Below, in pieces: positions 1-7,597 of a DNA stretch of 22,368 nt. This DNA comes from Syntrophaceae bacterium UBA4810. Lineage in GTDB: Bacteria; Desulfobacterota; Syntrophia; Syntrophales; Smithellaceae. The stretch is from positions 1 to 22,368 of the forward strand of contig DHGA01000060.1 of NCBI GenBank assembly GCA_002402545.1. The letters are read 5' to 3'. The notes beneath the pieces were generated by a model. It did no database searches and had not been told where the DNA came from. It saw only the letters and a program-made list of their open reading frames with translations. The position numbers and the translations under genes are program-made. Each line of letters starts with the position of its first letter. Position 1 is the stretch's first letter.

Positions 1-2
1 CG

Positions 3-200
3 CTCAGGCCCAACTGGCCGATGGTGCGCGGCATATTTACCGGTAAGGTGCGTCTGGATTACGCCCGTCATCGCCATTCTTTGTGGATTTCTGACATCAA
101 AGGAGTGAAGACTTCAGCAAGGAAAAAATCTACCGTCAGCGCTAAGCGGAAAAGCGTACGCAAAAGAAGCAAAAAGCCACGCGACGTTAAAACAAAATAG
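3..200 (+). CDS. 3' end of an unidentified gene, basic C-terminal tail
   Basis: An open frame runs in from the left edge and stops at TAG 198-200, giving the last 65 residues of a protein. The first half looks folded (contains RPNWPMVRG and RLDYARHRHSLW). The last ~30 residues are almost entirely Lys, Arg, Ser and Thr, which suggests a disordered nucleic-acid-binding or otherwise basic tail. I do not recognise the family from this fragment. It lies 15 nt before the first possible btuC start, with a purine-rich run (199-207) between, so it may be co-transcribed with the B12 uptake genes. Whether it belongs to that pathway cannot be told here. Confidence 0.6.
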   Translation, partial: LRPNWPMVRGIFTGKVRLDYARHRHSLWISDIKGVKTSARKKSTVSAKRKSVRKRSKKPRDVKTK

Positions 201-242
201 GGGGGAATAAAAACTATTTATCAGCGGGTAACCTCATCGCGG

Positions 243-1238
243 GTGCTGAAAGTCAGCGCCTTCATGCTATTGATATTTATTTTGTTATGTCTGTTTTCAA
301 TTTCGCTGGGCAGTGTCCATATCGAATTGGGTGTGCTTTTTCGTTCATTAGGCAAAGCTCTTTGCGGTAATCTATTTTTTGATTCACAAGAAGAATTAAT
401 TATATTTTCCGTGCGCCTGCCACGGATTTTATTTGCCGGTATTGTCGGCGCGGTTTTGTCCATCGGCGGAGTTGTTTTTCAGGCGCTTTTGCGCAATTCC
501 CTGGCTGATCCTTATATTTTAGGGATATCCGGTGGTTCCGCGTTGGGTGCGATTATCGGAATCGTGATTGGCGCCGCATCTTTTTATCTGGGCGTTCCTC
601 TTCTGGCTTTTTGCGGAGCCCTCTTTACGGTCTTTCTGCTGTTTATCGTAGCCGGCGGGGCCAGGGGCGTGCTGATGGATAACACCTTGTTGTTATCCGG
701 CGTTGTCATCAATGCTTTTTTTGCCGCGGCTATTCTTTTTTTCCTTTCCATTGTTGACAGCCTTGAATTGCATTCCATCACATTTTGGCTGATGGGCGAT
801 TTATCCCGCGCTTCTTTGCCGGAAATCGGCGTGGCGGCGTTTTGCCTGATAGTTGTTTTCATCCTCCTGTACGGGCAGGCACGAAAACTTAATTTGATGG
901 TACAGGGTGATGAAACGGCTCGTCATTTAGGTGTCAATGTCGAAAAGACCAAGACATGGCTGCTTGTTGTTACTTCACTTGTTATTGCCGTAATTGTCTC
1001 CATGGCGGGTATTATCGGCTTTGTCGGCATTATCGTGCCGCACATGATGCGCCTTATATTTGGCTCAGATCATCGCCTTCTGTTACCCGCATCCGCTCTT
1101 TTCGGCGCGTCTTTTATGGTTCTTGCCGATACTATAGCCAGAGTGATATTAGCGCCGGCGGAACTGCCGGTGGGTGTTATTACCGCCCTTTGCGGAGCGC
1201 CGTACTTTGTTTTTCTCCTGAAAAGGAAAGGCATATAA
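243..1238 (+). CDS. btuC: FecCD/BtuC-family ABC transporter permease (cobalamin or siderophore uptake)
   Basis: Inner-membrane permease subunit of a type II ABC importer, very probably for vitamin B12. About 331 residues, almost all hydrophobic helices, as expected for the 10-helix FecCD fold. Visible family blocks are the first helix followed by LGSVHIELG, RLPRILFAGIVGA, FQALLRNSLADPYILGISGG and the late GFVGIIVPHMMRL block, where the cytoplasmic loop contacts the ATPase. The next gene is the ATPase, 2 nt downstream, and a cobalamin riboswitch plus TonB receptor follow, which favours B12 over iron-siderophore. The start is uncertain. GTG 243 has no convincing ribosome site, but the frame stays open upstream to ATT 216, which sits 10 nt after a strong G-rich site (199-205). 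ATG 264 would cut into the first helix. No periplasmic binding protein (BtuF) is in the window. Confidence 0.9.
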   Translation: MLKVSAFMLLIFILLCLFSISLGSVHIELGVLFRSLGKALCGNLFFDSQEELIIFSVRLPRILFAGIVGAVLSIGGVVFQALLRNSLADPYILGISGGSALGAIIGIVIGAASFYLGVPLLAFCGALFTVFLLFIVAGGARGVLMDNTLLLSGVVINAFFAAAILFFLSIVDSLELHSITFWLMGDLSRASLPEIGVAAFCLIVVFILLYGQARKLNLMVQGDETARHLGVNVEKTKTWLLVVTSLVIAVIVSMAGIIGFVGIIVPHMMRLIFGSDHRLLLPASALFGASFMVLADTIARVILAPAELPVGVITALCGAPYFVFLLKRKGI

Positions 1239-1240
1239 AC

Positions 1241-2017
1241 ATGTCGGTAATTCGTGCCCAAAAAATAAATTTTAGCTATGCCGAAAAAAAGGTTATTGAA
1301 AACGTATCTTTCGTCGTGGATAAAAGACAAATGACGGCGATTATCGGTCCGAACGGGTCAGGTAAAACAACGCTTCTGAAATTAATCAACAGAGCGCTCT
1401 TGCCGGATAGTGGAGAAATATATGTCGGGGAAAAAAACATTTCGCAATACAAGCGAAAAGAAATCGCGCGAAAGGTAGCGATTGTGCCGCAGGAGACATC
1501 TGCTGTTTTTCCATTTTTTGTCGAGGAAATCGTTCTTATGGGCAGGTTTCCGCATCTGGGTAATTACCGTTTTGAAAACAAGGAAGATTACAAAATTGTT
1601 CATGAAGCAATGAAGAAAACCGATACCCTTGACTTTGCGAGGCGCAGGTTCAATGAGTTAAGCGCCGGAGAACGCCAGCGCGTATTGATTGCCCGGGCGC
1701 TGGCGCAGAAACCGGAAATATTGCTTTTAGATGAAAGCACAGCATTTCTGGATTTGAAACATCAACTGCGCTTTTTAAACTTGCTTAAGCAGTTAAACCG
1801 TGATGACGGCCTGACAATTGTTTTTGTAACTCATGATATAAATCTTGCCGCTCAGCACGCGGATAAAATAATTTTGCTTTACAGCGGAAAAATTTATGCT
1901 ATAGGAAATCCTGCGGAAGTTATTTCCGCGCGAAATATGAAGGAGGTTTACGAAGTCGATACTCTGGTGGATGAAAATCCGCAAAACGGATCGCCCAGAG
2001 TGACATTGTTGACCTGA
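1241..2017 (+). CDS. btuD: BtuD/FecE-type ABC transporter ATP-binding protein
   Basis: ATPase subunit that powers the preceding permease. 258 residues, normal for the FecE/BtuD/FhuC group. Walker A GPNGSGKT is at residues 36-43, the signature LSAGERQR at 140-147 (Ala replaces the usual first Gly, a tolerated variant), Walker B ILLLDES near 160-166 (Ser where Pro is common) and the switch histidine in VTHDINLAAQ. ATG 1241 is chosen because it lies just after the permease stop (TAA 1236-1238) and begins the usual beta strand. The frame is open further upstream but that part overlaps the permease gene and is not conserved-looking. The stop TGA 2015-2017 is directly followed by the riboswitch. 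Confidence 0.92.
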   Translation: MSVIRAQKINFSYAEKKVIENVSFVVDKRQMTAIIGPNGSGKTTLLKLINRALLPDSGEIYVGEKNISQYKRKEIARKVAIVPQETSAVFPFFVEEIVLMGRFPHLGNYRFENKEDYKIVHEAMKKTDTLDFARRRFNELSAGERQRVLIARALAQKPEILLLDESTAFLDLKHQLRFLNLLKQLNRDDGLTIVFVTHDINLAAQHADKIILLYSGKIYAIGNPAEVISARNMKEVYEVDTLVDENPQNGSPRVTLLT

Positions 2018-2018
2018 A

Positions 2019-2168
2019 AAGGTTGCCAATAAAGGAAGCCGGTTAAAATCCGGCGCTGCCCCGCAACTGTAAGCGGAACGAAATTCACATTTGTCCACTG
2101 ATGCTTTGGCGTTGGGAAGGAGTGAAAAGTAGGTTGCCGCAAGCCAGGAAACTCTATGGCAAACCTAA
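2019..2168 (+). promoter_or_regulatory. Cobalamin (AdoCbl-type) riboswitch
   Basis: A clear B12 aptamer on the plus strand. The conserved core is present in order: AAAGGAAGCCGGTT (2031-2044), AAAATCCGGCGCTGCC (2045-2060), CCGCAACTGTAAGCGG (2061-2075), a CCACTG box (2095-2100), TTGGGAAGG (2112-2120), AGTAGGTTGCC (2129-2138) and AAGCCAGGAAAC (2141-2152). The closing P1 helix is AGGTTGCCA (2020-2028) with TGGCAAACCT (2158-2167, one bulge). Expected effect: reduced expression of the downstream TonB receptor when B12 is plentiful. It begins within about 3 nt of the btuD stop, so it sits inside the transport operon. Confidence 0.95.
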
Positions 2169-2172
2169 CTTA

Positions 2173-2193
2173 CTTTAATCCCGAGGGGGAAAG
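2173..2193 (+). promoter_or_regulatory. Possible Shine-Dalgarno-masking hairpin of the riboswitch
   Basis: Between aptamer and btuB start, CTTT (2173-2176) can pair with AAAG (2190-2193), and TCCC (2179-2182) with GGGG (2186-2189) around a GAG loop, leaving a two-A bulge. The helix would bury the first half of the btuB ribosome site AAGGAG (2191-2196). There is no U-tract after it, so translational control fits better than transcription termination. The pairing is read by eye; no folding energy was computed. Confidence 0.45.
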
Positions 2194-2203
2194 GAGAAGT
2201 TCC

Positions 2204-4273
2204 ATGAAAAAGATTTTAGTTTTAATTCTGTTTTGTTCACTTGTTGTAGTCTCACCGTTATCAGCACAAGAAAAATTATCCCCAGAAAACAAAAACGAAG
2301 AACCTGCTGTAAAGCTTCAGGAAATTGTGGTTACTGCCACACGCGACGCACAGGAGATACGCAAAGCGCCCGCCAACGTTACAGTTATTACTGCTGAAGA
2401 AATTGAAAAATCCGGCGCGACCACAGTGGTGGAAGCGCTGGAAAAACTCGAAAGCATTCAGTTCCGTACATACAGCGGTAATGCCTCTCAGTCGCTTATC
2501 GATATGCGTGGTTTCGGCGGAGAAAATCCGTATGGCAAAACACTGATTATGCTGGACGGCCGCCGGTTAAACCGGACAGACATGTCCTCGATAAATTGGC
2601 TGCAAATGTCTGTAAACAGCATCGAGAGAATTGAAGTTGTGCGCGGGCCGGGCAGTGTGCTTTACGGCGACGCCGCTATCGGTGGTGTTATCAATGTCAT
2701 CACAAAAAAAGGCGAGGGTAAACCTGTTATCAGCGCATCCGCCATGGCCGGAAGTTACGGCCTGCACAACGAACGTGTCGGCATAACCGGCGCGACAGGC
2801 AAATGGACGTATGCCGTAACCGGTGAAAATAATGCCATTGATGGTTATAGGGATCGTTCCGAATATAAGGCGTTGGGCGGCGGCTTTGACGTGGGCTACG
2901 CGGCGCATGATTTGTTCAATGTTTCGTTCGGCGCGTCTTTTAACCGCGTGGATTATCAGCTGCCGGGACCTCTGACCAAAGAGCAGATGAAGCAGGATCG
3001 CCGTCAATATCAGCCGGGTTTAGGATGGTGGGCAAGTCCAAGTAATGATGATGACGGCCGCGACAAATACGCCAATGTTAATGTTGGCGTAAAATCCTTC
3101 TTGGGTTCGTTTGGACAGGCGGAGGTGAACTTCTTTTACGGAAGAAAAGACCTGCAAATTAATATGCCCGCATGGTTTACATTCGCGGACACAAAAGCTG
3201 ATACGTACGGCATTTCTCCAAAATACGTTCTTGATAAAAAAATATTAGGATTTGGAAATAAATTAATAGTCGGTGTGGATTATTATAAAGAACCGTACAA
3301 AAAAGTTTTTTTCGCCGACCGTTCAAGAAATTCGAAAAATAGCGAAGCCGATTTGGAAAAAGAAGGTATCGGCTACTATGTCCGTGATGAATTCAGCATT
3401 CTGAAAAACCTCATTTTCAGCGCCGGTTACCGGTATGAGCGCACGAAGATTGAAGGAACATTAAATGATATCTTTGTGCCCGGCAATAATTTCGACAGTG
3501 AAAAATCATATGCCTCACAATCCTATGAAGCCGGGCTAACCTGGCTTTGGGGACAAAAATCAAGATCGTTTGTTAAATACGCGACAGTTTACCGGATTCC
3601 TTTCCTTGATGAAATTGCGGGTTTCAACGGGGCAGGCGGAGGCTTTCTCACAACGCTGGAACAGGAAAAAGGAGCCAGTATAGAATTGGGTACGGAGTAT
3701 TATCCGATGGAAAATCTGAAGTTGGGACTGAGTCTTTACCGGATCGATATGAAAGACGAAATCGAGTATGTTGGTTTTTTCCCGACAGGATATAATCAAA
3801 ATGTCGGCAAAACCCGTCATGATGGCGTGGAAGCTTCGCTTTCTTACCTGTGGCCAAAATATTTCTTGGTTTATGGAAATGTTACTTATCATAAAGCGAC
3901 ATATGAAAACGGGTCGAATAAGAATAAAGAGATACCGATGGTGCCCAATTATCTGGTTAACGCGGGCATGGAAATTTATTTGCCGTATAATATAACTTTG
4001 AAGCCTGAAATCCGCCATGTAAGCAAGGCGTATTTATCCGGCGACTCTGACAATAACTCCGAGAAGCTGAATTCCTACACGCTTTTCGATGTTTACGCGC
4101 AATACAAACCGGCTTTTGGCAGGTTGAATATGACGTTGTTCGCTAGCGCCGAGAATATTACGGATAAGAAATATTCATCATTCGGGTTAGATTATGAACA
4201 ATGGGGAGGACCTAATTTTTATTACCCCATGCCCGGCAGGACATTCAAGGCAGGTGTTAAATTTGAATACTAA
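2204..4273 (+). CDS. btuB: TonB-dependent vitamin B12 receptor, BtuB-like
   Basis: Outer-membrane receptor that takes up cobalamin using TonB energy. 689 residues. Start ATG 2204 is chosen because it has AAGGAG (2191-2196) and begins a textbook signal peptide (MKK, hydrophobic core, Pro-Leu-Ser-Ala, predicted cut after residue 21). An upstream in-frame ATG at 2156 would add 16 non-signal residues. The TonB box EIVVTATR is at about residues 40-47. The plug domain follows, with IEVVRGPGSVLYGDAAIGGVI and INVITKK, then a long stretch of alternating aromatic beta-strands ending in a C-terminal aromatic (KFEY) as outer-membrane barrels do. The upstream cobalamin riboswitch is the main reason for BtuB rather than an iron receptor. 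A terminator follows. Confidence 0.92.
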   Translation: MKKILVLILFCSLVVVSPLSAQEKLSPENKNEEPAVKLQEIVVTATRDAQEIRKAPANVTVITAEEIEKSGATTVVEALEKLESIQFRTYSGNASQSLIDMRGFGGENPYGKTLIMLDGRRLNRTDMSSINWLQMSVNSIERIEVVRGPGSVLYGDAAIGGVINVITKKGEGKPVISASAMAGSYGLHNERVGITGATGKWTYAVTGENNAIDGYRDRSEYKALGGGFDVGYAAHDLFNVSFGASFNRVDYQLPGPLTKEQMKQDRRQYQPGLGWWASPSNDDDGRDKYANVNVGVKSFLGSFGQAEVNFFYGRKDLQINMPAWFTFADTKADTYGISPKYVLDKKILGFGNKLIVGVDYYKEPYKKVFFADRSRNSKNSEADLEKEGIGYYVRDEFSILKNLIFSAGYRYERTKIEGTLNDIFVPGNNFDSEKSYASQSYEAGLTWLWGQKSRSFVKYATVYRIPFLDEIAGFNGAGGGFLTTLEQEKGASIELGTEYYPMENLKLGLSLYRIDMKDEIEYVGFFPTGYNQNVGKTRHDGVEASLSYLWPKYFLVYGNVTYHKATYENGSNKNKEIPMVPNYLVNAGMEIYLPYNITLKPEIRHVSKAYLSGDSDNNSEKLNSYTLFDVYAQYKPAFGRLNMTLFASAENITDKKYSSFGLDYEQWGGPNFYYPMPGRTFKAGVKFEY

Positions 4274-4294
4274 AATCTGAATTATTCGGTTTTG

Positions 4295-4328
4295 GCGGCT
4301 TGGTGCCTTGCGGCAGCAAGCCGCTTTT
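4295..4328 (+). terminator. Rho-independent terminator after btuB
   Basis: GCGGCTT (4295-4301) pairs perfectly with AAGCCGC (4318-4324). Inside it, TGCC pairs with GGCA around TTGC, and TTTT follows at 4325-4328. It ends the B12 transcript 22 nt after the btuB stop. Confidence 0.8.
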
Positions 4329-4423
4329 CATTTGCATCATTTTTATGGCATAAACTAATTTTTTCGGTTAAGTTGCGTTCCGTTTAGTAATTTCCTGATT
4401 TATTGACAAGGATTATAAAAAAT

Positions 4424-4960
4424 ATGACCAGAGAAAATGGTTCAGTTAGGGGAATCGTTTACGCGGCGCTTTTCGGCGCGCTTACCGCGGCGGGAGCGTT
4501 CATTATTATACCCTTGCCGCCCGTGCCCATCACCGCGCAGACATTTTTTCTTAATGTCGCGGCGGTATTATTGGGCGGCCCGCTGGGCGCGGCCAGCCAA
4601 TTTATTTATATAATGCTGGGAGTCGTGGGCATACCGGTTTTTGCCGGCGGCAAGGCCGGATTAGGTGTTCTTTTCGGCCCTACCGGCGGTTATTTGATTG
4701 GGTTTATTATCGGCGCTTTCGTCATTGGTTTTATCGCCAACAGGAAGAAGGACGCGGGATTATTATGGTATGTTTTTTCCATGTCAATCGGCATGGTAAT
4801 TATCTATACAATAGGCGTTGTCCAGCTTTCCTTTGTGGCCAAACTTAGTTTGATAAAAGCGGCAACCGTTGGAGTCTTGCCCTTTTTGCCCGGTGACATC
4901 CTCAAAATTATTCTTGCCGCCATAGTAAGCGTAAAATTAAAAAACCGAATTAAAGTTTAG
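4424..4960 (+). CDS. bioY: BioY, biotin-binding S component of an ECF transporter
   Basis: Substrate-capture membrane subunit for biotin uptake, 178 residues with about six hydrophobic helices, the usual BioY size. Family signatures are PLPPVPITAQTFFLNVAAVLLGG near the N-terminus (longer than quoted elsewhere, with Pro-Ile-Thr-Ala-Gln as the diagnostic core), the GxxGIPVFAGGKAG block, FGPTGGYLIGF, and LPGDILK near the end. ATG 4424 is preferred over an in-frame TTG at 4403: it begins just before the first helix, with AAGG a little far upstream (4408-4411). The ATPase gene starts 10 nt after its stop and EcfT follows, so this is a complete dedicated biotin transporter. No biotin biosynthesis gene is in the window. 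Confidence 0.93.
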   Translation: MTRENGSVRGIVYAALFGALTAAGAFIIIPLPPVPITAQTFFLNVAAVLLGGPLGAASQFIYIMLGVVGIPVFAGGKAGLGVLFGPTGGYLIGFIIGAFVIGFIANRKKDAGLLWYVFSMSIGMVIIYTIGVVQLSFVAKLSLIKAATVGVLPFLPGDILKIILAAIVSVKLKNRIKV

Positions 4961-4970
4961 GATTTTCGAA

Positions 4971-5798
4971 TTGCTTAGTTTGAAGGATGTTTATTATCGC
5001 TATGAACCCGGAGGGATTGAGGCGCTGTGTGGTGTTTCGCTCGAAATAAATGACGCTGAGCATATCGCCCTGATCGGGCCAAATGGTTGCGGCAAAACAA
5101 CGCTGATAAGGCATTTGAATGCTTTATTGTTGCCCGAAAAAGGTTCAGTTGTGGTAAATGGGCTGGATACAAAAAAAGAGCGAAACAATGCCCAAATCAG
5201 ATCGCTTGTCGGCATGATATTTCAAAATTCGGATGACCAGATCGTCGGCATGACGGTGGAGGAAGACGTAGCGTTTGGGCCGGAAAATCTTTGCCTGCCT
5301 GCTAAAGAAATTAAAAAACGGGTGGATGAATCTCTGGAAAGAGTCGGCATTGCCGACCTTGCTTTGCGCAATACTGAAAATCTTTCCGGAGGCGAGAAGA
5401 GGCTGGTGGCGATTGCGGGAGTTCTGGCCATGCGGCCGCGCTATATCGCGCTGGACGAACCAACCGCTTTTTTGGATCCGGCGGCGGCGGGAATGATTTT
5501 GGAAATTATCGATAAGTTGCATCGCGAAGGAGTAGGTATCATCCATGTCACACATAACATGGCGCAGGCCGCGCTTGCCGAAAGAATTATCGTGATGAAT
5601 GAAGGGAAACTTTATCTTGACGGCACTCCGGAGGTGATATTCGGGAAAGTGGAAATTCTGCAAAAGATTAACCTGCGCCTTCCTCAGGTCACGCAATTAT
5701 TAATAAAGTTAAAAGAAAAAGGTTATCCCGCGCGCACCGATATTGTGAATATGGAAGAAGCGATAAATTACATAGAAGAACTCATAAAAAAGGAGTGA
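4971..5798 (+). CDS. bioM: ECF transporter ATPase (BioM/EcfA)
   Basis: Energising ATPase of the biotin ECF transporter, 275 residues. Walker A GPNGCGKT is at 36-43, the Q-loop in IFQNSDDQIVG, the signature LSGGEKR at 138-144, Walker B ALDEP at 160-164 followed by TAFLDP, and the switch histidine at 195. The IFQNPDDQ-type Q-loop motif is characteristic of EcfA proteins rather than other importers. The start is TTG 4971, with AGGA (4959-4962) 8 nt before it, overlapping the bioY stop; no ATG fits the conserved N-terminus. Only one ATPase gene is present, as in dedicated BioMNY systems, so it probably works as a homodimer. Confidence 0.92.
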   Translation: MLSLKDVYYRYEPGGIEALCGVSLEINDAEHIALIGPNGCGKTTLIRHLNALLLPEKGSVVVNGLDTKKERNNAQIRSLVGMIFQNSDDQIVGMTVEEDVAFGPENLCLPAKEIKKRVDESLERVGIADLALRNTENLSGGEKRLVAIAGVLAMRPRYIALDEPTAFLDPAAAGMILEIIDKLHREGVGIIHVTHNMAQAALAERIIVMNEGKLYLDGTPEVIFGKVEILQKINLRLPQVTQLLIKLKEKGYPARTDIVNMEEAINYIEELIKKE

Positions 5799-5807
5799 GG
5801 ATCGTTT

Positions 5808-6584
5808 ATGTATCATGCGGGAACTTTCATCACTGGTAAATCATTTCTTTATAAACTTGATCCGCGTGTCAAGCTGGCATTTATTATTGTCCTGAGTGTT
5901 TTTATTCTTTGGTCCGCGCCGATACAGGTTTATTTTCTGGGCGTGGCATTACTAGTGGCCGCTTTAGCCAGTAAAATAAGCATCCGCTCTCTTGCGCAGT
6001 CGGTAAAGCCGCTTTTGATTTTTATCATCCTGATTTTTCTGGCGCATGCTCTATTTAGCGACAGCAATAGTTCATTTGCGGGGATTTCAATGTCTGGCGC
6101 GCATGAAGGATTTATAGTTGTATTACGTTTTTTATGCCTGATTGCCGCCGCGGTATTGCTGACCATGACCACCGCGCCGTCCGCGCTTATCGCGGCAGTA
6201 AAATATTTTTTGCGACCCCTGAAATATCTGCGCGTGCCGGTTGACGATATTGCTGTGATGATTATGCTGGCTTTAAGGTTGATGCCCATTTTGCTTTTGC
6301 GAAAAGAAAAAATCGAAAACGCGCAAAAAGCCCGGTGCTATGATGTAAAAAAGGCAGGGTTAATGGCGCGTGTCAGATCATTTTTATCTTTAATTATTAC
6401 GGTTTTACTCGCTGTTTTTCGCCGTGCCGATGAGCTGGCACTGGCGATGGAAGCGAGAGGTTATGCCAGGGAAGAGCGGACGTCCGCGACAACAATGAAA
6501 ATTACACCGCTTGATCACGCGGCGATCATTATCTTTGTAATTGCGGCCATCATTTTTATGGCATTAAAATATTATTTAAGTTAG
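5808..6584 (+). CDS. bioN: ECF transporter transmembrane coupling protein (BioN/EcfT)
   Basis: Integral membrane scaffold that links the ATPase to BioY. 258 residues, multiple hydrophobic helices, with the N-terminal LDPRVKL motif typical of the CbiQ/EcfT family (residues 17-23). The two coupling-helix motifs are visible as Ala-Arg-Cys at 175-177 and Ala-Arg-Gly at 216-218. These arginines contact the ATPase in known EcfT proteins; the first motif has Cys at the third position where Gly or Ser is common. ATG 5808 has GGAGTGAGG in front, overlapping the end of bioM, 9 nt after its stop. Confidence 0.92.
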   Translation: MYHAGTFITGKSFLYKLDPRVKLAFIIVLSVFILWSAPIQVYFLGVALLVAALASKISIRSLAQSVKPLLIFIILIFLAHALFSDSNSSFAGISMSGAHEGFIVVLRFLCLIAAAVLLTMTTAPSALIAAVKYFLRPLKYLRVPVDDIAVMIMLALRLMPILLLRKEKIENAQKARCYDVKKAGLMARVRSFLSLIITVLLAVFRRADELALAMEARGYAREERTSATTMKITPLDHAAIIIFVIAAIIFMALKYYLS

Positions 6585-6594
6585 ATAACCTTAT

Positions 6595-7440
6595 ATGAAT
6601 GTAAAAATTATTTTGGTGAACACGCCGCAAAAATTGGCGCGTGCTGTTGATGATATCACCCGGGCAGATGTTCTGAGCATTGACACGGAATATGATTCCT
6701 TCCGCTATTTCAAGGAAAAGCTGTGCCTTATCCAGATTCACGCGTTAAAAACAACATACATTTTTGATCCGCTGGGTGATATCGATTTATCATTTTTCAC
6801 AAAGGTGTTTCGCGACCGGAAAAAACTAAAAATTCTGCATGCCGCGGATAATGATATCCGTTTGCTCAAGAGAGATTATTCTTTTGATTTTGAAAATATT
6901 TTTGACACGCACCGCGCGGCGCTTATTTTAGGATATAAGCAGTTATCGTTGGAAAAAATGATTGCGCAATTTGTAGGCGTTGAGCTCGAGAAAAACAAAA
7001 AAATGCAGCGATCGCGCTGGGATAACCGCCCATTGACTGATGAGCAGCTCATTTATGCCGCTCAGGATGTCACCTATCTGCCCGCGCTTTACAAGGCGCA
7101 ATTAGCGAAATTGAGAGAAACAAACCTGGAAGAGGCGGCGCTTGAAGCTTTTTCTAAAATAGCTTCCTGTCATTGGCAGGAAAAAAGAATTGATCACCGC
7201 GGACACATGAAAATAAATGGTTATTACAGCCTTAATCAAAAGCAAAAAGAACTTTTAAAAAAACTTTATGGCTGGCGGTTTCGCCGGGCAAAAGAAGAAA
7301 ACCGCGCAATCTTTATGTTTATGCCGGATAAAACAATGCTTGACCTCGTTCAGGATCCGCAAAATGTCAGGGAATATCTTAAGCCGGAAAAAGCCGAAAA
7401 ATACGGGCTAGAGTTAGAGCATATTATTAAAAATGATTGA
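6595..7440 (+). CDS. rnd: Ribonuclease D-like 3'-5' exonuclease with one HRDC domain
   Basis: DEDDy-family exoribonuclease, probably acting on tRNA or other small-RNA 3' ends. 281 residues. The exonuclease domain (about 1-190) carries the four acidic residues and the tyrosine: Asp30 and Glu32 in SIDTEYD, Asp87 in HAADNDIRLL, and Tyr154 with Asp158 in YAAQDVTYL. The C-terminal ~80 residues (GHMKINGYYSLN onward) look like a single HRDC domain; E. coli RNase D has two and is about 375 residues, so this is a short form. It begins 10 nt after the EcfT stop without a strong ribosome site, so it is probably read from the biotin transcript. No functional link to biotin is evident. Confidence 0.88.
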   Translation: MNVKIILVNTPQKLARAVDDITRADVLSIDTEYDSFRYFKEKLCLIQIHALKTTYIFDPLGDIDLSFFTKVFRDRKKLKILHAADNDIRLLKRDYSFDFENIFDTHRAALILGYKQLSLEKMIAQFVGVELEKNKKMQRSRWDNRPLTDEQLIYAAQDVTYLPALYKAQLAKLRETNLEEAALEAFSKIASCHWQEKRIDHRGHMKINGYYSLNQKQKELLKKLYGWRFRRAKEENRAIFMFMPDKTMLDLVQDPQNVREYLKPEKAEKYGLELEHIIKND

Positions 7441-7486
7441 AGTCAGCTTGTAATGGTTCCCGCGTTCGCGAAAACGGAAATGTTAT

Positions 7487-7515
7487 TTGCATCTTTATTT
7501 GATTGGATTTATAAT
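7487..7515 (+). promoter_or_regulatory. Sigma70-type promoter for the 139-residue gene
   Basis: TTGCAT (7487-7492) and a perfect TATAAT (7510-7515) are separated by exactly 17 bp. The next gene starts at 7598, leaving an untranslated leader of roughly 75 nt. This is the best-formed promoter in the window. Confidence 0.65.
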
Positions 7516-7597
7516 TCTTAGTATATATCAGGCGGGCAGAGAAAGATCGTCTCTGAATATTTTTAACTGGCAACAGGTGTAAGAGGGGGTAATCAAG

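Noticed and set aside
956..1240. Upstream extension of the btuD frame
   Set aside because: It overlaps the permease in another frame and shows no ABC-family residues; ATG 1241 gives the normal N-terminus.
2156..2203. ATG 2156 as the btuB start, with AGGA of the aptamer as ribosome site
   Set aside because: It would place 16 polar residues before a textbook signal peptide and start inside the riboswitch P1 helix; ATG 2204 has a better site.
7441..7486. Intrinsic terminator after the RNase D gene
   Set aside because: Only short self-complementary bits (CGCGTTCGCG) without a proper stem or T-run.
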